Below are positions 36,352 through 46,017 of a stretch of 64,000 nt of DNA, in pieces. The position numbers and the translations under genes are program-made. Where the stretch lies: positions 178,154 to 242,153 of the forward strand of contig JAISJW010000022.1 of the NCBI GenBank assembly GCA_031261175.1. Reading direction: 5' to 3'. The notes beneath the pieces were generated by a model. The model saw only the letters and a list, made by a program, of their open reading frames with translations, made no database searches and was not told where the DNA came from. Source of the stretch: Lactobacillales bacterium. GTDB lineage: Bacteria > Bacillota > Bacilli > Lactobacillales > Streptococcaceae. How positions within the stretch are numbered: the first letter of the stretch is position 1; each line of letters starts with the position of its first letter.

Positions 36352-37302
36352 TTGGATATTACTAATCGTCAACAAGCGATACTTGAAATGATAATTGACA
36401 ACTTCATTGAGAGCCAAGAGCCGGTTGGTTCAAAATCAATGCACGAGCTATTCAACGTTTCGAGCGCCACAATCAGAAATGAAATGGCGAAGCTTGAAAA
36501 GATGAATCTCTTGATGCAACCGCACACTTCAGCTGGACGTGTTCCGACGCTTCAAGGGTATCAGTACTATGCGAACAACCTCGAAATTCCAAAGGTGAGA
36601 CGCATCAAACAAGATATTACGGCTGGACTGAAACAAATTGCCGAAAAATACAACGTCTTAACATTCTCGAGTACATTGAGTTACGAGAATAAAATGTTGA
36701 CCCGAGTATTGATCGAACCGCTCGACCACGAAAAAGCGTTAGTCGCATTTGCCATCGATAACCGAGAATGTTATTCGCAAATCTTAAACCTAACAGGACT
36801 TGCCGATGTGGAGAAGCTCAACTTCGCGCAATTTGTGAAGCAAGAATTCGAAGGTGAATATCTCGGCGAGATTTATCACGCGATGAAGATTAAACTTCCG
36901 ATGATTGCGAGCAAGTATTTCAGCAACGTTCAAAAAATCTTTGAACTGGTTGAACAAATTTTCAGCAAGTTATTCGTAACGCAGATCAACGTGTTCAATA
37001 CCTTGAGCCTCGTTGAGAATGCACCGCAAGAGCTCATCGAGAAACGCAAGTTCCTCTATGAGAACTTCAAAAATGCGAACTTCATCGCTGAAACCTTAGA
37101 TCTCGGAACGAACAAAGAGTTCGAGGTCGTCATTAGGGAAAATGACAATAGTTTATTATCAGGACTGAGCATCATCTATCTTCCATATAAAGTGGACGAG
37201 AACGATGGCAAAAACGTCATCGGGGTAATTGCCCAAACGCCTGTTAATTATAAAGAAATCGCCGTGGATTTACAGCGGCTAACTGGAGGTAGAAATGTCT
37301 GA
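36352..37302 (+). CDS. hrcA: Heat-inducible repressor HrcA
   Basis: The 316-residue protein has an N-terminal winged helix ([41 protein letters not shown]) and a GAF-like C-terminal domain. It represses its own operon via CIRCE and is stabilised by GroEL in known systems. Start is TTG at 36352 after GGAGGTG; the sequence begins directly with the conserved DITNRQ. Overlaps grpE by 8 bp. Confidence 0.97.
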   Translation: MDITNRQQAILEMIIDNFIESQEPVGSKSMHELFNVSSATIRNEMAKLEKMNLLMQPHTSAGRVPTLQGYQYYANNLEIPKVRRIKQDITAGLKQIAEKYNVLTFSSTLSYENKMLTRVLIEPLDHEKALVAFAIDNRECYSQILNLTGLADVEKLNFAQFVKQEFEGEYLGEIYHAMKIKLPMIASKYFSNVQKIFELVEQIFSKLFVTQINVFNTLSLVENAPQELIEKRKFLYENFKNANFIAETLDLGTNKEFEVVIRENDNSLLSGLSIIYLPYKVDENDGKNVIGVIAQTPVNYKEIAVDLQRLTGGRNV

Positions 37303-37807
37303 AGAAGAAAACGTTGACTCACCCGAAATCGAAGAAGTAATCGAGGACGTGGAAGAAATCATCGAAGTTGATGAGATCGCTGAACTAACAACAAAGGTCG
37401 GCGAATTAGAGAACAAGTATTTGAAGGCCCACGCGGAAGCGCAAAACGTCACGCGCCGCGCCAACGAAGAACGTCAAACCTTAATTAAGTATCGTTCGCA
37501 GGATTTAGCGAAAAAAATCCTTCCTGCGCTTGATAACATCGAAAGAGCCTTGGCAATTCCCGAGATGGACGACAGTGTCCGCAAAGGAATCGAAATGGTT
37601 CAAGAGAGTTTGGTAAATTCATTGAAGGACGAAGGCGTCACGGAAATCGCGACCGACCAAGTGTTCGACCCGAATTTACACATGGCGGTGCAAACCGTTG
37701 AGGCAAGTGAAGAGCAACCCGCTGAGTCAATTGCCCAAGTTTTACAAAAAGGATACGCTCTCCACGAGAGAGTTCTGCGACCGGCAATGGTTGTAGTGGC
37801 CCAGTAA
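37295..37807 (+). CDS. grpE: Nucleotide exchange factor GrpE
   Basis: The 170-residue protein has an acidic N-terminus, a long coiled coil ([26 protein letters not shown]) and the beta-wing domain ([54 protein letters not shown]). Drives ADP release from DnaK. Confidence 0.97.
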   Translation: MSEEENVDSPEIEEVIEDVEEIIEVDEIAELTTKVGELENKYLKAHAEAQNVTRRANEERQTLIKYRSQDLAKKILPALDNIERALAIPEMDDSVRKGIEMVQESLVNSLKDEGVTEIATDQVFDPNLHMAVQTVEASEEQPAESIAQVLQKGYALHERVLRPAMVVVAQ

Positions 37808-37819
37808 CATTAAATTTAA

Positions 37820-39676
<1,857 letters not shown>

Positions 39677-39692
39677 TTTCTCGGCAAATGAA

Positions 39693-39727
39693 GCGGCTAC
39701 GCCGCAACAGGGCGGCTAAGGCCGCCC
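39693..39727 (+). repeat. Two GC-rich hairpins between dnaK and dnaJ
   Basis: GCGGC-TAC-GCCGC at 39693-39705 and GGGCGGC-TAAG-GCCGCCC at 39710-39727, enclosed by GGCAA and TTGCC. No T run, so more likely an mRNA-stability or partial-attenuation element than a terminator. Confidence 0.75.
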
Positions 39728-39764
39728 TACTTGCCTAAGAGAATTAGAATTAGAGGAGAAAGCA

Positions 39765-40871
39765 ATGGCTTCGAAACAAGATTTTTACGATTTGCTTGGG
39801 GTGAGCCGTGGGGCGAGCGATGCCGAGATCAAGAAGGCATATCGCAAATTGAGCAAGCAATATCACCCGGATATCAACAAGGATGCCGGGGCTGAGGATA
39901 AATTCAAGGAAATTTCGGAAGCATACGAAGTTTTGAGCGACGAGCAAAAACGTGCGGCCTACGATCAATATGGTCACGCAGCCTTTGAACAAGGTGGCGG
40001 ACCGGGCGGATTTGGCGGCGGTGGCTTTGGTGGCTTCGGCGGTGGCGGCTTTGAAGGCGGCGGATTCGAGGATATTTTGAGTTCGATTTTCGGTGGCGGA
40101 GGTCGACGTCAACGTCGCGACCCGAATGCGCCAACGCAAGGCGAAGACCTTCAATATACGATTGATGTCACTTTTGAAGAAGCGATTTTCGGCACGGAAA
40201 CCGAGATTACCTATATGCGCGAGGAAACTTGCGATACTTGTCACGGTAACGGGGCGAAGGCTGGCACGAAACCGGAAACTTGTAGCGAGTGTCACGGTTC
40301 AGGTGCGGTAACGCGCGTTCAGCAGACGTTTATGGGTGCGGTTCAGTCGCAGACGACTTGCCCTAAATGTCACGGAACTGGTAAGGAAATCAAGGAAAAA
40401 TGTCCGACTTGCCACGGCGCGGGCCACAAGCGCGGCAAGCACAAAGTCAAGGTCAACGTGCCGGCTGGTGTGGATACCGGTCAGCAAATGCGTCTTGGCG
40501 GACAGGGTGAAGCCGGTCGCAACGGCGGACCTTACGGCGATTTATATGTTGTGTTCAACGTTAAGTCTTCGAACAAAGGCTTCAAGCGCGATGGCTTTAA
40601 TATTCATAAAGAGGTCGAAATCGATTTCGCTCAGGCAGCTTTAGGTGCTGAGATCGAGGTCGAAACGGTCCGCGGCGCGGTCATCCAGAAGATTCCGGAA
40701 GGTACGCAAAGCGGCACGAAATTCCGTCTTAAAGGAAAAGGTGTTCCGATGCTTCGCGGTAACGGAACGGGCGATCAGATTCTGACTGTTAAGGTCGTTA
40801 CGCCTAAGAAACTCAACAAGGCTCAACGCGAGGCACTTAAGGCGTTCGCCGAAGCTGGGAAGAAAAAATAA
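39765..40871 (+). CDS. dnaJ: Co-chaperone DnaJ
   Basis: The 368-residue protein has a J domain ([33 protein letters not shown] with HPD), a Gly/Phe region (about 75-105), four CxxCxGxG zinc repeats ([32 protein letters not shown]) and C-terminal substrate domains. Stimulates DnaK ATPase. Confidence 0.98.
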   Translation: MASKQDFYDLLGVSRGASDAEIKKAYRKLSKQYHPDINKDAGAEDKFKEISEAYEVLSDEQKRAAYDQYGHAAFEQGGGPGGFGGGGFGGFGGGGFEGGGFEDILSSIFGGGGRRQRRDPNAPTQGEDLQYTIDVTFEEAIFGTETEITYMREETCDTCHGNGAKAGTKPETCSECHGSGAVTRVQQTFMGAVQSQTTCPKCHGTGKEIKEKCPTCHGAGHKRGKHKVKVNVPAGVDTGQQMRLGGQGEAGRNGGPYGDLYVVFNVKSSNKGFKRDGFNIHKEVEIDFAQAALGAEIEVETVRGAVIQKIPEGTQSGTKFRLKGKGVPMLRGNGTGDQILTVKVVTPKKLNKAQREALKAFAEAGKKK

Positions 40872-40884
40872 ATTTTATTTGAAT

Positions 40885-40918
40885 AAGCTATTGCACGTAA
40901 TATTGCGTGTGATAGCTT
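40885..40918 (+). terminator. Terminator after dnaJ
   Basis: AAGCTATTGCACG pairs with CGTGTGATAGCTT around an 8-nt loop, followed by a long T run. Confidence 0.85.
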
Positions 40919-40950
40919 TTTTTCTTTCGGGAATATTGAGGCGTGGCCAA

Positions 40951-41001
40951 TATACTTAAGTATATAAACTTTTTGTTTATCTTTGACAGATAAACAAGTT
41001 T
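40951..41001 (+). promoter_or_regulatory. Palindrome and leader hairpin before the membrane-protein island
   Basis: TATACTTAAGTATA (40951-40964) is a perfect 14-bp palindrome. It is followed by a hairpin with arms TGTTTATC (40974-40981) and GATAAACA (40989-40996), extended by AAACT/AGTTT, ending just before the TTTAGGAG ribosome site. They may be an operator and a translational control stem. Confidence 0.5.
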
Positions 41002-41012
41002 AGGAGCTGAAT

Positions 41013-41711
41013 ATGAAAATAAATTTAAAAATTTTTTTATCGTTGATAGTCTTCATGACCGTAGTTATTATGTTAATAGGAACAGGAATAAAACTTCTAA
41101 ATCCACCATTCATAGGAGGAAGCGAGGATGGATGGTTAGCATTTTGGGGAAGTTTGATAGGTACTGCTATAGGAGTGATAGGTGCTTATTTTGTAATGAG
41201 AATGCAGTTAGAAATTGATAAAAAACCTATTTTAGGATTCTTAAATAGAAATGAAACAAAATTTGAAAGCGATAGTAAGTTAGAAATGACAAGTATTAAT
41301 GGTGGAATAACTCCGATATTTAATGTTGTTATCGCTTATGAATTGTCAGAAAAAACAAAAAAAGAAATAAACTATAATGAAATAAGAAAAAAAGAATTTA
41401 TGGAAAGCTTTGATGTTATTTATCCACAAAAGGAGCAGACATTAAGTATTCCTCGAGAATATTGTAGCAAATTTTTGACACATATGAAAAAGAAAATAAC
41501 AGGGAAAACTGAAGAGATAATTTTCGAAGTTAATGCAGAAGTTTCATATGAGGATTATAATTTAATGCCCGTAATAGAATATTATATTATTTATGTAGTT
41601 TTCCGCTATTTAGTTTCAGAGGATCTTAATAATAGATGTTCCAGTATAATAAAATATAAAATAAAAATCAAAAAAGTAAGTAATCAAAATGTAAATAATA
41701 AATTAATATAA
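41013..41711 (+). CDS. Two-helix membrane protein, unknown, AT-rich island
   Basis: The 232-residue protein has two membrane segments (about 5-28 and 40-62) joined by a short NPPFIGGSEDGWLAFWGSL loop, then a cytoplasmic beta-rich domain of about 165 residues. The combination of a WLAFWGSLIGTAIGVIGAYF helix with a soluble tail is found in uncharacterised Firmicute proteins of accessory regions. Low G+C and many AAA/ATA codons mark it as foreign relative to dnaJ. The adjacent gene follows by 22 bp. Confidence 0.7.
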   Translation: MKINLKIFLSLIVFMTVVIMLIGTGIKLLNPPFIGGSEDGWLAFWGSLIGTAIGVIGAYFVMRMQLEIDKKPILGFLNRNETKFESDSKLEMTSINGGITPIFNVVIAYELSEKTKKEINYNEIRKKEFMESFDVIYPQKEQTLSIPREYCSKFLTHMKKKITGKTEEIIFEVNAEVSYEDYNLMPVIEYYIIYVVFRYLVSEDLNNRCSSIIKYKIKIKKVSNQNVNNKLI

Positions 41712-41733
41712 AAATTTCAAGGAGGAAATAATT

Positions 41734-42477
41734 ATGAATAAAAATTTGATATTAATAATTGCAGCGGTGGTATTGTTAATGATTATATTAACATTAATAG
41801 TGTACAAGATTATTAAGAGTAGAAAAGGAAAAAGAGAACGAGAAAGCTGGTTGGAATTAGGAAATTTATCTTGGGATGACGAAGACTATGAAATGGCGGT
41901 TTTTTATTACAGTTTAGTAGTAGAATCATCGGAAAATAAAAAATATGATAATGCTGGATATCGACTTGGCTTGCTAAGTAATTCAGGTATAGCGGTAGAG
42001 TTAAAAGGGGCCAATAATTTTATTGAAAAATATGGAGCTAAACTTGGAAAAAGTCGAAGTGATACTTTTCATGATTTAGAAACAGTTAAATATTTAGTAG
42101 CACCTAAAGTGGATGAGGAAAAAGTGCGATTGAAAGGGAAGTGTCACGCCATAATCCACAGCGCAAGTGCTGCTTGTGCAGGATTTGGCGGCGGTTTAGC
42201 ACAAATTCCTATGGCAGATACAATCCCAATAACTGCAGCTCAGGTAGCTATGATAATTGCAATAGGACAAGTTTACGGGGAATCAATTACAGAAGGCATA
42301 GCGAAGTCGGTTTTAGCAGAATTTGTTGCCGCAAATGGGGGTAGGGCTATAAGTCAGTGTTTAGTTGGTTGGATTCCTATTGTGGGTAATTTGATAAATG
42401 CTGGGACGGCAGGTGGAATCACCGAAGCATTGGGGTGGTACGTTCAAGCAGATTTAGAAAAACATTATTTTGAATAG
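41734..42477 (+). CDS. Membrane protein with DUF697-like C-terminal domain
   Basis: The 247-residue protein has an N-terminal anchor (about 5-27), a tetratricopeptide-like helical pair (WLELGNLSWDDEDYEMAVFYYSLVVE, about 40-70), and a C-terminal domain of about 110 residues resembling DUF697/YcjF: HAIIHSASAACAGFGG, IPMADTIPITAAQVAMIIAIGQVYG, GRAISQCLVGWIPIVGNLINAGTAG and ITEALGW. Such domains form hydrophobic hairpins, often linked to GTPases or pore-like proteins. No GTPase is encoded here. The gene is AT-rich and sits in the same operon as its neighbours; AAGGAGG precedes ATG. Confidence 0.72.
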   Translation: MNKNLILIIAAVVLLMIILTLIVYKIIKSRKGKRERESWLELGNLSWDDEDYEMAVFYYSLVVESSENKKYDNAGYRLGLLSNSGIAVELKGANNFIEKYGAKLGKSRSDTFHDLETVKYLVAPKVDEEKVRLKGKCHAIIHSASAACAGFGGGLAQIPMADTIPITAAQVAMIIAIGQVYGESITEGIAKSVLAEFVAANGGRAISQCLVGWIPIVGNLINAGTAGGITEALGWYVQADLEKHYFE

Positions 42478-42490
42478 ACAGAGGATTATT

Positions 42491-42673
42491 ATGAGAGAAG
42501 AAAAACCAAAAAGATTCAGGACAGCTAGAAAAGATGGGACAGTTGGTGCTATGGAGAAAAAGATCGCCAAAGAAATTAACGTCCCAGGTGTAAAAATTCA
42601 GAAACCAAATGGCAAAAAAGCTCGAACTGATATGAAAATAGAAACGCTGCGAAAACACTACAAAAACAAATAG
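42491..42673 (+). CDS. Small basic 60-residue protein, third gene of the island
   Basis: ATG at 42491 follows an AGAGG site, 13 bp after the DUF697-like gene. The peptide is highly basic (MREEKPKRFRTARKDGTVGAME, then KIQKPNGKKARTDMKIETL), with GT and DM turns typical of small nucleic-acid-binding proteins. No known family is recognised. It probably belongs with the two membrane proteins upstream. Confidence 0.62.
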   Translation: MREEKPKRFRTARKDGTVGAMEKKIAKEINVPGVKIQKPNGKKARTDMKIETLRKHYKNK

Positions 42674-42697
42674 AAGTAAAAATTTAGACACCAAATC

Positions 42698-42828
42698 AAT
42701 AGTATAAGAATTCTTAGCATAAGATTTCTTATACTATTTTCGCTAATAAACGTAGTTTATTAGCGAAAAAACCACTTATAAAATGTGTTTATAAGTGAAA
42801 ACTTCACCTATAAAAGCATTTTATAAGT
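42698..42828. repeat. Cluster of three or four AT-rich inverted repeats
   Basis: Stem 1: 42698-42710/42726-42738 (13 bp). Stem 2: 42737-42751/42755-42769 (15 bp, loop GTA). Stem 3: 42773-42782/42788-42797 (10 bp). A fourth arm at 42817-42828 (CATTTTATAAGT) is complementary to 42774-42785, so it competes with stem 3. This fills most of the gap to the LytTR gene; the remaining bases up to 42930 hold a loose AAAAAGGG...CCCTTTTTT hairpin. Confidence 0.8.
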
Positions 42829-42953
42829 CAAAAGTTGGAAAAGCAGATTAATTGTAAAGTTTAACAAATTTTAAAGCACCTTAAAAAGGGTTATTCACCA
42901 CTTGGTATGCGAAATTTACCACTTGGGAATAGGCCCTTTTTTCGTGCGAATTT

Positions 42954-42964
42954 TGTGATATAAT
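42954..42964 (+). promoter_or_regulatory. Extended -10 promoter of the LytTR gene
   Basis: TGTGATATAAT, 31 bp before the GTG start. Confidence 0.65.
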
Positions 42965-42994
42965 TAGGGTGTCTTAAGGAAAGGAGGTATGCAC

Positions 42995-43447
42995 GTGACC
43001 ATCAACTTCATCTACAACGACGAATTGCCGGAACGCGACGTCAACATCGAAATCAACCCGCTCAACAGCGAAATGCTTAGAGAGCTCAAAGCAATCGTAA
43101 ATCGGGCAAGTGGCGACCGCATAACGTATATGCAGGGAGAGAAACACTACTATTTGGGGCTTGACGAAGTTTTGTTCTTCGACACGAGTCAAAAGCAAGT
43201 GTATGCGCATACCAAAAATGACATCTACAAGACGGACAAAAAGCTTTACCAACTCGAAGAAATTCTACCGATGAGTTTTATGCGAGTTTCGAAAGCGACC
43301 ATCGTGAACACGAAGAAAATCCGGTCGATCACCCACAATATCACCTCGAGTTCTTTAGTCGAGTTTGCGGGAACGGTCAAGGAAACCTACGTTTCACGCC
43401 AATATTACAAATCATTAGTCGAAAAAATCAATAACGGAGGACTTTAA
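42995..43447 (+). CDS. LytTR-family DNA-binding regulator
   Basis: About 150 residues, with an N-terminal beta segment (TINFIYNDELPERDVNIEIN) and a C-terminal LytTR domain (about 45-148: EVLFFDTSQKQVYAHTKNDIYKT, RVSKATIVNTKKIRSI, YVSRQYYKSL). There is no receiver domain, so it is a one-component-style regulator. I prefer GTG 42995, seven bases after GGAGG, to the ATG at 42989 which abuts the ribosome site. It is coupled by one base to the LiaF-like membrane protein gene, a common pairing in Bacilli. Confidence 0.88.
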   Translation: MTINFIYNDELPERDVNIEINPLNSEMLRELKAIVNRASGDRITYMQGEKHYYLGLDEVLFFDTSQKQVYAHTKNDIYKTDKKLYQLEEILPMSFMRVSKATIVNTKKIRSITHNITSSSLVEFAGTVKETYVSRQYYKSLVEKINNGGL

Positions 43448-43448
43448 A

Positions 43449-44225
43449 ATGAAAAAAGGAAATAATATTTTACTCGGAATTATCTTCATCGCTTGCGCTG
43501 TCTTGTTCCTATTCGGTGGGCAATTGCACCTGAACACTTGGACAATTATCTGCGCGATCGCAGCAGTTTACATCTTTGTCAAAGGGCTGATTAGACTTGA
43601 CTGGTTCAAAATCGCTCTAGGTCTGGTCATCGGATTATATGCAGCGAGCGGAACTATCCTGACAGTGTTCAATATTAGTTTGAACTTATGGCAAATCACA
43701 GTTGCGGTGATTTTAGTCGGAATTGGTCTAAACTTCATCTTCAAACCTAAATATCAATTTGGTAAATACGTTTATTTTTCAAGTGACAAGAAAACGAAAA
43801 AAGAAGATGACGGAATCGTTGATGCTGAATTCGTTGAAATTGAAACCGAAGAAAGCGAGCACATTGGAGCAAAAACGTATTATTCGAGCGATGACGAAGA
43901 AGTTATCGAAGTTAAAAACCGGATCGGTGCAATCACAACCTATATAACTAGCCAAGCTGTCCGCGAAATCCACGTTGAATCAAAAATCGGCGCAGTTGAA
44001 GTTCACTTGGAAAACGCTGGCCTAAAAACTGGTGAAGCAGTTCTATATGCCGATATTAAAATGGGCGCTTTGGAACTTTACGTACCCAAAGGTTGGATCC
44101 TTAAAAACCAAACAGACGTAGCGTTCGGTGCTTTAGATGGAATTAAGAGCGGCGATGAAGGCGGAAATGTCCTAATCATTCGCGGCGACGTCAAACTAGG
44201 TGCAATCGATGTAAAATACATCTAA
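43449..44225 (+). CDS. LiaF-like membrane protein
   Basis: The 258-residue protein has four membrane helices (about 6-24, 31-45, 53-70, 75-93), an acidic linker, and a C-terminal beta-helix-like LiaF_C/toast-rack domain with the repeated IGAI/MGAL/FGAL/LGAI motifs. LiaF-type proteins sense or relay cell-envelope stress. With the LytTR gene just upstream it probably forms a regulator and membrane-sensor pair. Confidence 0.85.
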   Translation: MKKGNNILLGIIFIACAVLFLFGGQLHLNTWTIICAIAAVYIFVKGLIRLDWFKIALGLVIGLYAASGTILTVFNISLNLWQITVAVILVGIGLNFIFKPKYQFGKYVYFSSDKKTKKEDDGIVDAEFVEIETEESEHIGAKTYYSSDDEEVIEVKNRIGAITTYITSQAVREIHVESKIGAVEVHLENAGLKTGEAVLYADIKMGALELYVPKGWILKNQTDVAFGALDGIKSGDEGGNVLIIRGDVKLGAIDVKYI

Positions 44226-44235
44226 AAACTCTCGG

Positions 44236-44260
44236 AGAGTGGGCTTAATTGCCCGCTCTT
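44236..44260 (+). terminator. Terminator after the LiaF-like gene
   Basis: AGAGTGGGC-TTAATT-GCCCGCTCT then TTTTT. Confidence 0.85.
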
Positions 44261-44275
44261 TTTCTTATTTGATTT

Positions 44276-44342
44276 TTTGCGAGTATAAACTCGCCGAAAT
44301 TGGCTAAATTTATAGCGAAAAATGCAAGTTTATACTCGCAAA
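44276..44342. repeat. 16-bp inverted repeat with structured interior
   Basis: TTTGCGAGTATAAACT (44276-44291) and its exact complement (44327-44342) enclose 35 bases that include GCCGAAATTGGC. It is simpler than the nested elements elsewhere but similar in length and position. Confidence 0.8.
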
Positions 44343-44396
44343 TTTCAAATAAGCAAGTTACTTTGAAAATTTGATGGATTCAAGTAAAATAAGGGT

Positions 44397-44597
44397 ATGG
44401 AAATTATCGAAAAAATCTTATCGGCGGTCAACTACTACTCAGCGGTTGCGATGGAGCCGTTCAAATTTAGCGGTTTGGCTGGAAAAATCACGGCTGAAAT
44501 ATTTTTAGGGATCCTGATTATCGGGTTATGCTCTAAATTAGTATCTATGGGAAAATTAGTAGTGCGTAGAGCGAGAGGTGTCAGATGGAAACGTTGA
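44397..44597 (+). CDS. Small membrane protein, paralogue of the next gene
   Basis: A 66-residue protein with an amphipathic N-terminus (MEIIEKILSAVNYYSAVAMEP) and one membrane helix (about 29-50), ending in basic RRARGVRWKR. Its start resembles that of the downstream protein: ME-x3-x-L...YY...EP..F.G occurs in both. The frames overlap by 13 bp. Family unknown. Confidence 0.6.
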   Translation: MEIIEKILSAVNYYSAVAMEPFKFSGLAGKITAEIFLGILIIGLCSKLVSMGKLVVRRARGVRWKR

Positions 44598-45232
44598 ATG
44601 AAGTTTTAGGGGTTCTTTGGTACTATGTTTCGAAACTGATTGAGCCGATAACTTTCTACGGAAAGCGACTTTTGTTTGGTGGCTACACAGCAGGAAATAT
44701 TACGGGATTTATAATCGGAGTAAGCGTAGCGATTCTCGTCCCCTGGCTATTTTTCGGCACTTTGATAGGGTTAAAAAGGCAGTATTTGGGTTCTGATGAC
44801 GAATCGCCCGAGCCACGCAGAGCAACGAGTGGAAGAAGTCATTACTATGAAGAGGATGAGCCTAGTTGTTCAACTTCGGATAATGATCGAGAGGTTGACA
44901 ATAGTTATTCCAGGCCGCGGCGGAATCAAGGTTTTAACCACCAGCAACCTACTTACCATTCCTACGATGACAATGCTTGGCGAACTTCGGCTACGTCACG
45001 CACAACTTCGAGTTCGAACGGTTTCAACACTTATTCGAACGGCGATTCGAGTTTTAATTCGGGTTCAACTACCTTTTACAACAACGGTGGTTCATCGCAG
45101 AAATCGGGCAGTTCGACCTTCTATTCGGGTGGCGTAATGAGCCAAAAAATTGGGAATACTGAGTATTTCAGCAACGGCTATTCGCGCACGGATTTCGGTG
45201 GTGGGAACAGCACGACACGCAAAAATTGGTAA
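44585..45232 (+). CDS. Membrane protein with Ser/Gly/Asn-rich repetitive tail
   Basis: The 215-residue protein begins METLNEVLGVLWYYVSKLIEP, has one strong membrane helix (about 38-60), then a charged region and a low-complexity C-terminus (about 120-215) made of repeats like TFYNNGGSSQKSGSS, TFYSGGVMSQKIG and NTEYFSNGYSRTDFGG. The repeats suggest an extended or beta-solenoid surface. The ribosome site lies in the end of the previous gene, suggesting coupling. Function unknown. Confidence 0.65.
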   Translation: METLNEVLGVLWYYVSKLIEPITFYGKRLLFGGYTAGNITGFIIGVSVAILVPWLFFGTLIGLKRQYLGSDDESPEPRRATSGRSHYYEEDEPSCSTSDNDREVDNSYSRPRRNQGFNHQQPTYHSYDDNAWRTSATSRTTSSSNGFNTYSNGDSSFNSGSTTFYNNGGSSQKSGSSTFYSGGVMSQKIGNTEYFSNGYSRTDFGGGNSTTRKNW

Positions 45233-45234
45233 CG

Positions 45235-45283
45235 AAGCGGGTTTAATTGCCCGCTTTTTAAGGCGAATGAAATTGTTCGCCTT
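45235..45283 (+). terminator. Two successive hairpins before the ABC operon
   Basis: AAGCGGG (45235-45241) pairs with CCCGCTT (45250-45256) followed by TTTA, then AAGGCGAA (45260-45267) pairs with TTCGCCTT (45276-45283). Confidence 0.8.
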
Positions 45284-45335
45284 ACTTGCCAAAAAGCGGT
45301 ATAATTTAATTAACGACACGAAAGAGGGCGAGAAT

Positions 45336-46016
45336 ATGAGTTTGATTGAAGTGAGAAATCTGAACCGGGTTTACGGGAAGGGCGAGTCGCGGTTTGAGGC
45401 GCTGAAGAACATCAATTTCAGCATCGAGCAGGGCGAGTCAGTGGCGATTATCGGGAAGAGTGGATCGGGCAAGTCAACCCTGATGCACCTACTGGCGCTG
45501 CTTGATCATCCGACGAGTGGTGAGATTCTGTTGAACGGCGAAAACACGGCGAAGATGAAGAAAAAAGAGCTGAATAAGACGCGAAATAAGGTGTTCGGGT
45601 TTGTGTTCCAGCAGTTTTTTATGAATGCGAAAGAGTCGGTTTTGAATAACGTGACGCTACCGCTGAAAATTGCTGGCGTGAAAAAGAAAACGCGAAAAGC
45701 GCAGGCTATGAAGGCGCTCGAGCAGGTAGAGATTGATTCTAAGGCGCGGAATCGGGCGACGGATTTGTCAGGCGGGCAGAAGCAGCGGGTGTGTATCGCG
45801 CGGGCTTTGGTAAACGATCCGCAGATTATTTTCGCGGATGAGCCGACTGGGAATCTCGATTCGAAAACTGGTGAAAAGGTTGAGGATATTTTGTTCGGAC
45901 TGAATAAAAATCAAGGAATCACCCTGATTGTGGTTACTCACGACGACGAGCTGGCTGCGAAGTGCGATCGCCAGATTAAGATTGTCGACGGCGAAATTGT
46001 AGAGGGTGGTGAGTAG
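45336..46016 (+). CDS. MacB-type ABC transporter ATP-binding protein
   Basis: The 226-residue ATPase has Walker A GKSGSGKST, Q-loop FQQFFMN, signature LSGGQKQR, Walker B IIFADEPTGNLDS and H-loop VTHDDEL. It belongs to the LolD/MacB group that powers FtsX-like permeases exporting peptides or lipids, or responding to antimicrobial stress. Start is ATG 45336 behind an AGAGGGCGAG site; the in-frame sequence before it runs through the hairpins and is not conserved. A TATAAT at about 45300 is the promoter. Confidence 0.93.
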   Translation: MSLIEVRNLNRVYGKGESRFEALKNINFSIEQGESVAIIGKSGSGKSTLMHLLALLDHPTSGEILLNGENTAKMKKKELNKTRNKVFGFVFQQFFMNAKESVLNNVTLPLKIAGVKKKTRKAQAMKALEQVEIDSKARNRATDLSGGQKQRVCIARALVNDPQIIFADEPTGNLDSKTGEKVEDILFGLNKNQGITLIVVTHDDELAAKCDRQIKIVDGEIVEGGE

Positions 46017-46017
46017 G

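Noticed and set aside
39693-39727. Terminator between dnaK and dnaJ
   Set aside because: The GC-rich hairpins lack a following T run; kept only as a structured repeat.
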